A stretch of 40,797 bases of DNA from a virus (IMGVR_UViG_3300046519_000088:1-40797), one strand, 5' to 3'. Counted from the first letter of the stretch, positions 11,901-20,759 are shown. Notes: a model not told the origin generated them from the letters alone. Numbers and translations: made by a program.

Positions 11901-12610
11901 CAGGCTTCCCGCCGCTTCTGAACGTAGTTCCAGAGAAGGACGCCGGCCGCAGCAACGAGGATGGCTCCGAGAGCATAGGCGATCGGTCCAGAGGTCGGGA
12001 CGAATTGCAAGCTACCGCCAGAGAGTGCTGCCGTACCGACTGCAAGGGCATCTTTCGAGATGAGAGGAGCACTTTGTTTCAGGGCCGGTGTGCCACTGCT
12101 TTGGATATATCCGCCCTTGGCCCATAGGCCCGCTTCTGCCGCGCGACGGTTCACGAGCCCGTTGCTGACGACCTTCTTGCCGCTGATCGTGGTCTTGTTC
12201 CACTTTGCGAGTTCGGAGGGCACTTCATTATAATTGCCTTGGTTGAGCTTCTTTAACAGTGTCGAGCCCTTGAATGCGCCAATCCCGGCATTGAAGGCGA
12301 ACATGACGAGGGCGCCGAACTGGTTATCCGTCAGATCGACCTTCACCGACGTTTCAACGGCACGCTCGCATGGCGCAAGGTCATTGCGCAGCCACACCAT
12401 AGCCTGCGCTTCGGTGATGTCGGGAGCACCGGGATAGACATCCGAGCCGGTGTGTCCGTATCCCTGCGTTGCCGTCCCCCTCACCTTCATCCCGGGCTTG
12501 AGGCGTGTCTTTTTCAGCCCCGGCTTCGGGTCTGCGTCATCATAGACAAATGGGATGAAGAATTCCCACTGCTTGAGCGCAGCTTCGGTATCAGCGTTGA
12601 TACGACGCAT
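11900..12610 (-). CDS. GH24 endolysin with C-terminal membrane anchor (236 aa)
   Basis: This is a T4/P22-type lysozyme: catalytic Glu16 (QWEFFIPFVYDD), Asp24/25 and Thr54 in GYGHTG, then the FNAGIGAFKGSTLLKKLNQG and GLVNRRAAEAGLW motifs of GH24. The acid-to-Thr interval is longer than usual (insert at residues 26-48). After a linker, residues about 208-229 form a membrane helix (IAYALGAILVAAAGVLLWNY) with a basic end (QKRREA). It cuts peptidoglycan. The C-terminal anchor is unusual and would tether it until holin action. Start ATG 12610; the upstream open frame lies in a promoter region read the other way. Confidence 0.88.
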   Translation of the reverse strand: MRRINADTEAALKQWEFFIPFVYDDADPKPGLKKTRLKPGMKVRGTATQGYGHTGSDVYPGAPDITEAQAMVWLRNDLAPCERAVETSVKVDLTDNQFGALVMFAFNAGIGAFKGSTLLKKLNQGNYNEVPSELAKWNKTTISGKKVVSNGLVNRRAAEAGLWAKGGYIQSSGTPALKQSAPLISKDALAVGTAALSGGSLQFVPTSGPIAYALGAILVAAAGVLLWNYVQKRREA

Positions 12611-12633
12611 TGAAGACTCCAGATTGTGATGTC

Positions 12634-12662
12634 TTGAAAGGATGAAAATTATTTCGTATCGT
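12634..12662 (+). promoter_or_regulatory. Promoter of the first rightward cassette
   Basis: TTGAAA (12634-12639), a 17-bp spacer and TATCGT (12657-12662) lie 26 bp before ATG 12688. It faces against the surrounding leftward late genes, as expected for a moron promoter. Confidence 0.5.
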
Positions 12663-12687
12663 CCACGCTTCACCTTGAGGAAAGTCG

Positions 12688-12858
12688 ATGCGCGTCCTGA
12701 CGACGATTTATCACCTGATCTGCGGACATGGCTTTTGGCACATTCGCGGGGATGTCGATACCACAACATGGCGCCGCTGGCGTTCCGGCAAGTGGGAATA
12801 CCTACCGATGACGGCCAAGGAGCACGATGAGGAAATGATGATGCGGGCTATCCGGTAA
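12688..12858 (+). CDS. Small rightward protein in the late block, moron candidate (56 aa)
   Basis: ATG 12688 is preceded by GAGGAAA at good spacing, and the TAA ends exactly at the base before the converging esterase stop. The protein is compact and aromatic (RVLTTIYHLICGHGFWHIRG, then TTTWRRWRSGKWEYLP) with an acidic/Met-rich helix at the end. It is oriented opposite to every neighbour and carries its own promoter at 12634-12662, the pattern of a lysogeny-expressed moron. The C-x-x-G and His-rich opening could be a small beta domain. I recognise no family. Confidence 0.6.
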   Translation: MRVLTTIYHLICGHGFWHIRGDVDTTTWRRWRSGKWEYLPMTAKEHDEEMMMRAIR

Positions 12859-14007
12859 TCACTTCCAGAACCCTATTGCGATATATCCAGGTATTGCCCC
12901 AGCAGTCGCAGCACTGCCGACGACGCTAACAGAGCACCCGGTCCTGTTTGGGCTGTTTGACCCGCCAAAGCATCCCCACACCAGAAGCGAACCCCCGGCG
13001 CTCTTGTCAGCGGTCGGCGTGACCATCGGTATCGAGACAAATGGCCTTGCGAAAGTGAATGCGATGATGGCGCCGTAAAACAGGGAGCCCGATGCATTAG
13101 ATGTCAGCGTGACCGCAGAATGACGGCCCCAGCAGATCTGAAGCCCGCTTTCAAATCGCGTATACGATCCGCCAGATGGCGTAGTGCCAAACTCGACCAT
13201 CGCCCCGGCTGATATCATGGCGGCGGTTAAGATCGTATCTGGCGGGAACACGCCCGAATATTCTGCGCTGTCGAGCACGTCTTTCACCCCAATGCCAAAA
13301 TCAATAATGCCAGGAAAACCCGCTGCCGTCTTGTATGCCTGCCAGTATCGCGTGTATCCAAGGTCGAACAGGCAATCGCCGTCGAAATGCAGACTGTCAG
13401 GTGCCCGTAGACCTGTTGACGGAACGTAGGCGAAATATGGATCAGTGCCAGCAAGAGCTTCCAGCGCTGTATTCTTGGCTATCTCTGTTGCCCCTGCCTC
13501 ATAGATGCCGCCGATCAGGACAGGTGCGGTAGCCGCAATGATGTTGTTGCTTCTGAGATATCCGATCAGCTCGTTGAAATAGGTGGCATAATCGGCATCA
13601 GACATGGCGAGGTCGCTTTCGCCCTGATGCCACAGAAACACGTCTGCGGGAGGCTGCGCCGAAACTGCCCATACAGAGACGATCTCGTCCCGCATTGGCG
13701 CGCTAGTTCCGTCGCCGGTCACCCATAGTCCGATACTCGATCCGCCTTGCGCAACCAGCGTGTAACGGACATCAACGTCCAGTTCATGCGCCATGTGATG
13801 ACAGAACCAGAGGCCGAAATTATTGCCTGCGTTCGGGTCAAAGGTCGGGTTGGAGAGAGTAGGAACGACAAAGGCAGTCCCATCAGCCCCCAGCGGATTG
13901 ACGTTGTTCCACGCGGTCAAGCGCGGGCTTACGCCGCTGAATGATGGGCCACCTTTGCCGCGTCCATGTGCGTTGGATTGGCCAGAGCATAGAACGCGAA
14001 TGACCAT
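12859..14007 (-). CDS. Tail-associated SGNH/sialate-esterase-type protein (382 aa)
   Basis: The N-terminal ~250 residues form an SGNH hydrolase of the sialate O-acetylesterase (CE6) type: Ser11 in CSGQSNAHG, the oxyanion Gly near VAQGGSS (about residue 88), WHQGES (126-131), and Asp204-x-x-His207 in APDSLHFDGD. The C-terminal ~130 residues resemble the beta-sandwich tips of tail fibres. It should deacetylate host surface polysaccharide at the virion tail tip. The start is ATG 14007 (overlapping the upstream TAA), not the in-frame codon at 14034 inside the fibre gene. Confidence 0.82.
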   Translation of the reverse strand: MVIRVLCSGQSNAHGRGKGGPSFSGVSPRLTAWNNVNPLGADGTAFVVPTLSNPTFDPNAGNNFGLWFCHHMAHELDVDVRYTLVAQGGSSIGLWVTGDGTSAPMRDEIVSVWAVSAQPPADVFLWHQGESDLAMSDADYATYFNELIGYLRSNNIIAATAPVLIGGIYEAGATEIAKNTALEALAGTDPYFAYVPSTGLRAPDSLHFDGDCLFDLGYTRYWQAYKTAAGFPGIIDFGIGVKDVLDSAEYSGVFPPDTILTAAMISAGAMVEFGTTPSGGSYTRFESGLQICWGRHSAVTLTSNASGSLFYGAIIAFTFARPFVSIPMVTPTADKSAGGSLLVWGCFGGSNSPNRTGCSVSVVGSAATAGAIPGYIAIGFWK

Positions 14008-15023
14008 TAAATGTTCCCTCTCGTATCTACCCATCCCATTGTTGAAATAACCGCAGACGATGGCGTACCAACGGAGTTTGTAGCCGAGAAATAGACCTGA
14101 GCGCTCGTATTCGTTGAAAACACAGTCGGAATGATGATTGAACTGATATCGCTCGTGTCACCAGCGCCTGTTGATGCTTGGATAACAGTCGTATCTGCCG
14201 TTCCAGCCGCAGCACTGCCGAAAGCCATGTTAGCGGAGACAGACGCGCCGACAGAGAGGAACGCGCGGCAGATTGGCTGGATAACGATCCCGGCAGGAAT
14301 GGAGAGTGTCAGTAATGTAGAGGCAACGGGGACCGTGTTATTGCGGTCTGTCGCGGCTGTCACCCTTCGAAATATATCGCCGTTCTGGAAGAAAAGGACG
14401 ATTGCAGCACTCTCGCGGAGGATGGAGCCGATGCGTCGCTTCCGGTCGTAGTTCGTCGGCATCGTCGGGGCCGTGGCCGAGGTGGAGAACAGCGCGTCAA
14501 CAACGCCGGTATCGGATCGCTTGATGAGCCAGACGTGATAGGTCGTGTTGGCGATAGAGCCGGTATCAAGACCACCTTGGTTAGTACCGACTGCCCACGC
14601 CGCGTCGAGGCGCTTGGTGAGCGTAGATGCGAGGCTCATTACATTGAACGGAGTCGTATCAGATGCTGCGTTACCAACCGCAATGTCAATATCATTCGTT
14701 ACATCCGCGCCATTGTTAGAAAGCGTCAAACCATACAGCATGCCTTGGTTCTGAGCGCCGGAAAGAGTAATGGTGCTCAACTGTGAGAAATTGACCCCGT
14801 CAGCAGGGGAAGAACCAGCCGCAAGATTTACGATCTTGTTCGTGGTCCCCATGTTCAGAGGGCCAGTCATGGGGGCACGTCCATCACGGACCAGGACGGC
14901 AGAAAGGCCATTGTCACGGATGTCTTCAAGGGGAGGATTGTGGTTGCTGGGCAATATTGTCTGGCCGGTTACTCCTAAGTACCCTGCTGTTAACGACCAA
15001 ATACCGTTTGAATCGAATGGCAT
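14007..15023 (-). CDS. Tail fibre protein (338 aa)
   Basis: The N-terminus (NHNPPLEDIRDNGLSAVLVR, then the GRAPMTGPLNMGTTNKIVNL segment) is the short repeat typical of phage fibre shafts and of proteins with M-x-G-x-L-x-M-x-x-x-K-I beta-helix turns. The remaining residues are beta-rich and Thr/Ser/Ala heavy. It likely forms the adsorption fibre together with the coupled esterase downstream (stop/start TAATG). The upstream side is the rightward lipoprotein cassette. Receptor specificity cannot be judged. Confidence 0.8.
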   Translation of the reverse strand: MPFDSNGIWSLTAGYLGVTGQTILPSNHNPPLEDIRDNGLSAVLVRDGRAPMTGPLNMGTTNKIVNLAAGSSPADGVNFSQLSTITLSGAQNQGMLYGLTLSNNGADVTNDIDIAVGNAASDTTPFNVMSLASTLTKRLDAAWAVGTNQGGLDTGSIANTTYHVWLIKRSDTGVVDALFSTSATAPTMPTNYDRKRRIGSILRESAAIVLFFQNGDIFRRVTAATDRNNTVPVASTLLTLSIPAGIVIQPICRAFLSVGASVSANMAFGSAAAGTADTTVIQASTGAGDTSDISSIIIPTVFSTNTSAQVYFSATNSVGTPSSAVISTMGWVDTRGNI

Positions 15024-15064
15024 CTCGTGCTCCTGTTGTGTCTTGCGGCAATTCTGCCCCGCGA

Positions 15065-15093
15065 TTGCAGGGTTTAATTATGTTGTGTATGGT
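15065..15093 (+). promoter_or_regulatory. Promoter of the second rightward cassette
   Basis: TTGCAG (15065-15070), a 17-bp spacer and TATGGT (15088-15093), then GGAGGA at 15107-15112 and ATG 15118. It faces against the late operon and should be active without phage late functions. Confidence 0.55.
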
Positions 15094-15117
15094 GGTTGAG
15101 TTTCCCGGAGGAATTGT

Positions 15118-15408
15118 ATGAAGCTTTATGTCTTGGCGCTGAGTGCGCTAGCACTTGTTGGTTGCACAAAGACCGTAGAAGAAATGAGCTATTCGGAACG
15201 CAAGGCGCTAGCTCAGGAAATCGCTAACCGCTGCTATCAGCAGGGCGTCAAGTCGGGTTCCGCAGAATATGAGGAATGTTCACGCGTAGAAGTGCAGCGT
15301 GAGGTTTCAATGCGACGACGCCAAGCTTCTATAGAAGACGCCAGACGGTCTTCTCCTAGGATGCAAGCTTATTGCCAGAATTTCGGCGGGAACACGGTGT
15401 GTTTCTGA
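15118..15408 (+). CDS. Small lipoprotein, moron candidate (96 aa)
   Basis: A lipoprotein signal peptide ends in the lipobox LVGC (Cys16). The mature protein is helical and polar (MSYSERKALAQEIANRCYQQ, SGSAEYEECSRVEVQREV) with four more Cys that may form two disulfides, and ends with CQNFGGNTVCF. A strong GGAGGA ribosome binding site and a sigma-70-like promoter precede it. The gene points against the surrounding late operon, which is the classic moron position. It should be anchored in the cell envelope of the lysogen; superinfection exclusion or envelope conversion is a reasonable but unproven role. Confidence 0.78.
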   Translation: MKLYVLALSALALVGCTKTVEEMSYSERKALAQEIANRCYQQGVKSGSAEYEECSRVEVQREVSMRRRQASIEDARRSSPRMQAYCQNFGGNTVCF

Positions 15409-15445
15409 TGGGACATATTCGCCATATCTTCATGAAGGGCTTTAG

Positions 15446-15682
15446 ATGAAGTTGTTTTGTTTGGCAGTGACATCTGCTTTCAGTATCGGCATGTGGCTAT
15501 TTCTGAAGTCACTTAGCCAAGAAACGATTTTCATCCTGTGCCCTGTTATAATCGTCACTTTCCTGTTAATCGCGCACCGGATGGATAAACGAGAGGCGCG
15601 GATCTTGAGAGAGCGTCAGCAATCGCCTGGGCACGTACTCGACTTGCCAAAGACTGATTACCATAGTTCGTCATCGCGTTAA
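15446..15682 (+). CDS. Two-helix membrane protein, second moron gene (78 aa)
   Basis: Two membrane segments are clear (about residues 3-20 and 28-44, TIFILCPVIIVTFLLIAH), followed by a basic tail (RMDKREARILRERQQ). It follows the lipoprotein by 37 bp on the same strand with AAGGG upstream of ATG 15446. Its last 128 bp overlap the end of the converging ejection-protein gene, which lowers confidence, since that tail could be shadow sequence. If real, it forms an envelope-directed pair with the lipoprotein. Confidence 0.45.
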   Translation: MKLFCLAVTSAFSIGMWLFLKSLSQETIFILCPVIIVTFLLIAHRMDKREARILRERQQSPGHVLDLPKTDYHSSSSR

Positions 15683-17633
15683 ATGCCGTCTCAGCCTGCG
15701 CTTGAGGCATAGTCAGGTATCGAGCAATATCGGCAGCAAATGCCTGCCTCATGCCCCGTTTTGCCTCTGGCGTTCTGCCAGTTATGGTCTGAATGACACG
15801 TTTACCAGCCGTTGGAATGTTTCCTTCCAAAGCCTCGCCAACGATGCCGTTACCAACATATTGATCCATGGCTTCGCGCGTGGCTGTTCGAACCGCCGTC
15901 TTGGAGTTTTCGGCAACGGCTGCTCTTAGATCGAAAGACATAGCAACGCGGTCTACTTCATCAAATAGCTTGTCTGCTGCGTCTTTTCCGATGGCTGCGG
16001 ATACCTTTGTTCTATTAGCTCTTGAAGACAATTCCTTGATAGCCTTTACAGCCTCACGAGCATCCATATTCCCATCGGTAAGAGCGCGGGTGACATTGGC
16101 CATTCGATTGTCGATATCGGAACGAATACCCTGCGCCACGCCACGTTTTTCAGCCGCTCCCATGCCATCAACCGCGATAGTTACATCATCCATGGTTTGT
16201 GATGGGGAGAGGAGACGAGAACCAAGCTTAACGGCCTGAACTTGGCTAATCGGATCTGCCGCCGTGTCCAGTGCTGTGCCATATTCCGGAACAGCTTGAC
16301 GAAGTTTCCCACGTATGTCTCTAGCTAGGTTCTGGTATGCACTGCCAAGCTGAGTTTGACCACCTAGTGCGCCTTGACCCTCACCGCTTTCAGAAGCCTG
16401 CCTTAGAGCACGAGTGATGTAATCGAGTTGTCGAACATCTGGAAGGGTTTCGAAAGAAACAGTCCCATCATCTGCTACATTTGCAAGAATCTGCTTAGAC
16501 TGCTCTCCGTTCAACCTCATCAGCCGGTTTGCATCATTGATGGCAGAAGCAGGAACGCGGTTCTTTACGATGTTTTCAAGGTCTTGCCCAAGTTGAGACG
16601 AATAATCGATGGGCTTTGAATAAGCGCCGTTAGGCCCTTGATAAACATCGGCCAAGGTTGGCCGCGCTGCATCTCTGATGCTAGTTTGAGCCGAGGTAAT
16701 TCCTTCAGGAGTTCCTAACGTCTGATCAAGAACATTAGTTAGATCGGTTGCGCCACGATTGGCGCGGCCTTCGATGGCCTGGGAAGCCTGCCTTGTTCCC
16801 GGTCCCCCTTCTGCAATGATAGCATCCAATGCCTGCCTCGCATTCGGGCCTGCATCTACCAACATGGCTTCATTGCCAGCCTGAGCCATTCTTGCACGGC
16901 CAGCGGGCCCAAGCGATTCATCAGACTGGAGAATATTTGTCATGTACCGCGCAACTTCGGGCGATGTTCCAGCTTGTTCAGCAGCCTTCCGTGCTGCCAT
17001 GCGCTCAGCCAATGCGCCATATAGAGAGCTTGCACCCTTGGAGACAGCAGGCCCAGCAACGCCAAGAGTCCCGCCAATCAAAGTACCTGCAATTGCATCC
17101 CGTAGCCGATTGTCTCTATCGGCACGAACGGCGGCGTCAGTTCCTCCTAGAACTCCACCCGTAATACCTCCTAGCAGGGACCGCGCAAGAAGAGATCCCC
17201 CCCCAGCGCCAAATGCGGTAGGGGCGGCAGCTATGAGAGGAATAGTCCCGCCAACCGCACCCGCAACATTGGAAGCAGTCGTAACATATGGGTGCTGCTG
17301 TTGAGCAGATTCTGTAATTCCCTGCGCTTGCGATAGGTTTTCTTCATATGGCTTATCGTTTATCAGGCTTGAGAGATAAGCCGATCCTTTCTGAGCTCCA
17401 CTTACAAGAGAAGGACCGATAACCGGGATTCCTTCAATGTAACCGGTCATCCCTGCGCCCAATGCACCGGAAACGCCCTGTCCTGCTTCTTGCTGCTGGA
17501 GAAGCCTCTGGCCTTCCTCAAATGTCAGGTGTTGAGGCTGGCGACCAGCACCAACCATAGAAAACCCCTCAGGAGGAGAAGGCGCAGCGTCTACGATGGA
17601 AAACCCCGGCGGCGGCTTAGGAATATCACTCAT
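15555..17633 (-). CDS. Large ejection/internal virion protein (692 aa)
   Basis: The N-terminus repeats the motif PPPGFSIVDAAPSPPEGFSM, often seen at the start of phage internal virion proteins. Residues about 50-200 are rich in Gly/Ala with several weakly hydrophobic segments able to enter a membrane (for example IAGTLIGGTLGVAGPA). The rest is long and helical. Position after the lysozyme-bearing virion protein and before the fibres matches the gp20/gp16 ejection-protein slot of P22-like phages. It is probably delivered into the host envelope during DNA entry. The start overlaps the previous stop by 8 bp. Confidence 0.72.
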   Translation of the reverse strand: MSDIPKPPPGFSIVDAAPSPPEGFSMVGAGRQPQHLTFEEGQRLLQQQEAGQGVSGALGAGMTGYIEGIPVIGPSLVSGAQKGSAYLSSLINDKPYEENLSQAQGITESAQQQHPYVTTASNVAGAVGGTIPLIAAAPTAFGAGGGSLLARSLLGGITGGVLGGTDAAVRADRDNRLRDAIAGTLIGGTLGVAGPAVSKGASSLYGALAERMAARKAAEQAGTSPEVARYMTNILQSDESLGPAGRARMAQAGNEAMLVDAGPNARQALDAIIAEGGPGTRQASQAIEGRANRGATDLTNVLDQTLGTPEGITSAQTSIRDAARPTLADVYQGPNGAYSKPIDYSSQLGQDLENIVKNRVPASAINDANRLMRLNGEQSKQILANVADDGTVSFETLPDVRQLDYITRALRQASESGEGQGALGGQTQLGSAYQNLARDIRGKLRQAVPEYGTALDTAADPISQVQAVKLGSRLLSPSQTMDDVTIAVDGMGAAEKRGVAQGIRSDIDNRMANVTRALTDGNMDAREAVKAIKELSSRANRTKVSAAIGKDAADKLFDEVDRVAMSFDLRAAVAENSKTAVRTATREAMDQYVGNGIVGEALEGNIPTAGKRVIQTITGRTPEAKRGMRQAFAADIARYLTMPQAQAETAFNAMTNYGNQSLASRVRAQAIADALSRSAPLVYPSGARLTGK

Positions 17634-19788
17634 TCACAGTCACCCATTCCTTGCCGTTCCATTCCTTAACCTCTCCTGTGGAGTAGTTAACCGCTCTTGC
17701 TTTCGGGGCTGCTTGTGCCGTTTCGTCCTTGAACAAATCAGCCTCACCCAACCCACCAGCCGTACCGATAGAGTTTACCTTGTCACGGATTCGGCGTCTC
17801 TTGTCTGCAAGCGATTCCTTGCTTTCTCCGGGCTTTGGCATGAGCAAATTAGCCTGGGCTTCGACTTCCTGAATTGGAGCGGAAGCGCCAGAGGTGCTAT
17901 AAATGGAGTTTGCGATGATGTTTTTCAGGCCATTGAACGCCTGCTGATATTGAGGCGTTGTCACGTAATCCGACAGCGGAAGCTTGCCAATAATCTGATC
18001 TGTAGGATTTGTTAGGGCATCAAAGTTCTGGATGACTACAGGATAATCATTCTTTGTGTTGTTGAAGAGAGAACGGTTACGCTGTTCGCTCTCAGTCAGC
18101 TTTGCAGGCGGCTTGCTTCCAGTGAGCGCAACAGATCCTGGAGCCATTCCGCTAGGTGCTTCATTGGCTTGAGGTACGGAAGAAGGTTGCGGCGTAGCCA
18201 TGGGAGACGACTGAGGAGCGGGATTCTCTCCGAATAGATCAACATACGGCTGCTGTTGAGCGGCTTGAGGTTGCTGTCCACCTGCTAGAGCGTTAGCAGG
18301 GACGAAAGACATCGCCCCCGATGCTGGGTCGGTGATGACCTTTCCACCTAGATAATTAGCGGCCTGATCTTGAGTCCATTGCCCAGTTTTGACCATGTAA
18401 TTGGCCGTCTGAGCTTCTCCAGAATTACCGGAAAACAATGGTTCTCCAGCTCCGGCTTGGCCGGCAGGCGTAACGTCAACCCAATTTCCTTTTTCGTCCT
18501 GCTGGAGAAGGCGTTTATCAACTACCTGAGTTGGGCGTTGTCCAACCTTCCTTTGCGCTTCCTGAATCTGAAGCTGGCGAAGCGGGTCTGCTGCCTGCTG
18601 CTGTGCCTCATACTGCTGGCGAGCAAGCCAAGTCGCCTGTTCCTGCTGAGCCTGCTGCGCTGCCTGCTGGCGCTGGATGAGCGCGCTAGCGAGAGCCTTT
18701 GTCTGTGGGGAAGCATACGGGCTATTGACCGCTTGAATTGCCGCAGCAAGAGCTTGTGGCGCGACTTGGGGAACCTGCGGGAACTGGGCTTGCTGCGCTT
18801 GAGCGACCTGCACTGGAGGCTGAGCGGCTACGGCTGGAGGAGATGCAACTTCCGTAGCGGGCGGCAAAGCTGGCGCGGCCTGCTGCGGCGCATATGCGGT
18901 CGTAACAGATTGGTCTACAGCCTGAGGCATCGGAGACTGCGCGGCGATGGCATCAGTCGCCGTCTGAGGAGAGCCAAGAGCAGCCACCTCTACTGGCGCA
19001 ACAGGCGCTGTCTGGACGGTTGGCAATCCTGCATAAGCCGCCGATCGTGCTGCTCTATGCTCTGGAGCGGGGCGAAGGAAGTTATTAACGATTCCCTGCG
19101 CAGCCGTAGCAGTATCTGGAGCGTTCAGGAATGTGGAAGCCGCCTGCGCTTCTGGCCCCTGTGTTTCATATTTCAGAAAGTCTAGCTGAGCGTCTACATT
19201 ATTTACAGGAACGCCACGTTCCTTTGCGAACGCTTCATAGGCAGTCCTGCGCGGTCCAGTAAGCTGGTAAAGGCCAAAGCCTCCGCGAGAACCGGGAACG
19301 GTTGGATTGGCTTCATTGATACCGGCATTCAGGCCGCTTTCGTCTTGGAAGTTTGCCAAGAATGCGTCTGATACCTGCGGGGAGAAACCGCGCTGGATGA
19401 GCCCATTTCTGATATAATCGGCATCTGCCGTTTGCGGAACAGTGGCTTGCGGCGCAGGCGATGTTGCGGCCACTTCCCCTGCGGCTCCCGGCATCGGCAT
19501 CGATGCGGATTGGCCACCTGTAAGGGCTTGCAGGAGGGGCGCGGCTAATGCAGTGTCTTCGGTACGATTGGCCGCGTCCGCTGCATTAAGGCGTCTTTCT
19601 CGCAGAACCCCGCCAAGAGCATCAACGACACGAGCAGCGCCTTGCGTCCAGTGACCCACTGGAGACGTGTCAACGCCTTGCAATTGCTTTCTTGCTTCAA
19701 TTGCTCTCAGCATTGAAACCTGCTCGGGAGTCAGCCTTTGACCGTTTGGACCCCACGTAAAGAATCCATTATCCTGCAAAGCCATCAC
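17626..19788 (-). CDS. Internal virion protein with tail-lysozyme domain (720 aa)
   Basis: Residues about 138-250 match the phage tail lysozyme family: NGLIQRGFSPQVSDAFLANF, DESGLNAGINEANP with a catalytic-type Glu, GSRGGFGLYQLTGPRR, then a helical block with QLDFLKYETQG. The middle (280-420) is a Pro/Ala/Gln-rich linker, and residues 420-720 are mixed, ending in an ordered domain. It should cut peptidoglycan locally during genome injection. It precedes the second ejection protein. Low-complexity Gln/Ala runs are extensive. ATG 19788 overlaps the upstream stop (ATGA). Confidence 0.82.
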   Translation of the reverse strand: MMALQDNGFFTWGPNGQRLTPEQVSMLRAIEARKQLQGVDTSPVGHWTQGAARVVDALGGVLRERRLNAADAANRTEDTALAAPLLQALTGGQSASMPMPGAAGEVAATSPAPQATVPQTADADYIRNGLIQRGFSPQVSDAFLANFQDESGLNAGINEANPTVPGSRGGFGLYQLTGPRRTAYEAFAKERGVPVNNVDAQLDFLKYETQGPEAQAASTFLNAPDTATAAQGIVNNFLRPAPEHRAARSAAYAGLPTVQTAPVAPVEVAALGSPQTATDAIAAQSPMPQAVDQSVTTAYAPQQAAPALPPATEVASPPAVAAQPPVQVAQAQQAQFPQVPQVAPQALAAAIQAVNSPYASPQTKALASALIQRQQAAQQAQQEQATWLARQQYEAQQQAADPLRQLQIQEAQRKVGQRPTQVVDKRLLQQDEKGNWVDVTPAGQAGAGEPLFSGNSGEAQTANYMVKTGQWTQDQAANYLGGKVITDPASGAMSFVPANALAGGQQPQAAQQQPYVDLFGENPAPQSSPMATPQPSSVPQANEAPSGMAPGSVALTGSKPPAKLTESEQRNRSLFNNTKNDYPVVIQNFDALTNPTDQIIGKLPLSDYVTTPQYQQAFNGLKNIIANSIYSTSGASAPIQEVEAQANLLMPKPGESKESLADKRRRIRDKVNSIGTAGGLGEADLFKDETAQAAPKARAVNYSTGEVKEWNGKEWVTVNE

Positions 19789-20759
19789 GCGGCCTCCGTA
19801 GCGATTTCATAACGAACACGCTTGAGCCCATCTGCGCCGGTTGTTACGGCTTCCGGCCTGATTTCTTCGACTTCTTGAGCCATTAGACCGATATGATATT
19901 CAGGAGATCCAATGTAGCGATAGAGATAGACGGACAAGCCGTTATCCAATGTGCCGACAACTTGGATATCGGTCTTTGCTCTGATATCTGACAGTAGACC
20001 AATGCCGCCGCTTAGAAGGCCAAAAAGGCCCCCCATTTTCGCTTGAGAGGCTTGGTTCTGCGCCTGATAATTAGCGTTTGAAGCCCCGATATAATCAACA
20101 CCACCCACATTTGTTGTCGGCGTGTTCACAAAGTTAGGGTTTTGCACCTGAGATCCGCTCATCAGGGCGCTGATGGTGTTTACGGGGTTGTTGTACTGCG
20201 TCAGGGCTTCTTGGAAGGCTTGGTTTCTCCCGGTCAATGCCAGTTGGTTGAGCTGATCCGTATTGGCATTTGTCAGGCGTTCTTGCTCTGCGTTCCATGC
20301 TGCAGTGCCAGGACGGATGCCGGAAGCAATCAACTGCGACCGTAGAGCATCCGCGTTCTTTGCCTGCTGTGGAAGAATGCGCTGAGAACCAAGGTCATAA
20401 GCCCAGTTTGAGGCATCATTATTGGTGAACTCGAACGGCTTCGAAAGCTGATTATTAATCGCTGCCGACTGATTAGCCGCCAATCCAGCAAGGTTCAACG
20501 AGGCTTGGTTGGTCTTGTCAAGGATAGCCTGTTGCGCCGGGGAAAGCGTGGTCGTCGCCGTATAGGTAGGCGTCGTTACCGTTCTGCCATTGGAATCAAC
20601 GAAGCTAGACGAACCAGTCTGATTATAAGTCAGGTTTCCATATGGGGTAATTTGATTGGTCTGGTTGATCTGCTGCTGGGTAAGGGCAGTATCTCGATTC
20701 AAATTTGACTGCGCCTGAGCTTGGCTGGCCGCCGATTCAGGCTTGGGGGTAGATACCAT
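19785..20759 (-). CDS. Virion protein with S74-type C-terminal chaperone domain (324 aa)
   Basis: The last ~70 residues match the intramolecular chaperone (peptidase S74) domain of phage fibres: SDIRAKTDIQVVGTLDNGLS, then the YLYRYIGSPEYHIGLMAQEV segment. The Ser in the SDIRAK start is the usual self-cleavage site. The N-terminal part is Gln/Asn/Thr-rich and helical (residues 1-240) and looks like an ejection or tail-hub component, not a fibre shaft. It is unusual for S74 to cap such a protein, but the same arrangement occurs in other podoviruses. Coupled to the next gene. Confidence 0.78.
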   Translation of the reverse strand: MVSTPKPESAASQAQAQSNLNRDTALTQQQINQTNQITPYGNLTYNQTGSSSFVDSNGRTVTTPTYTATTTLSPAQQAILDKTNQASLNLAGLAANQSAAINNQLSKPFEFTNNDASNWAYDLGSQRILPQQAKNADALRSQLIASGIRPGTAAWNAEQERLTNANTDQLNQLALTGRNQAFQEALTQYNNPVNTISALMSGSQVQNPNFVNTPTTNVGGVDYIGASNANYQAQNQASQAKMGGLFGLLSGGIGLLSDIRAKTDIQVVGTLDNGLSVYLYRYIGSPEYHIGLMAQEVEEIRPEAVTTGADGLKRVRYEIATEAA

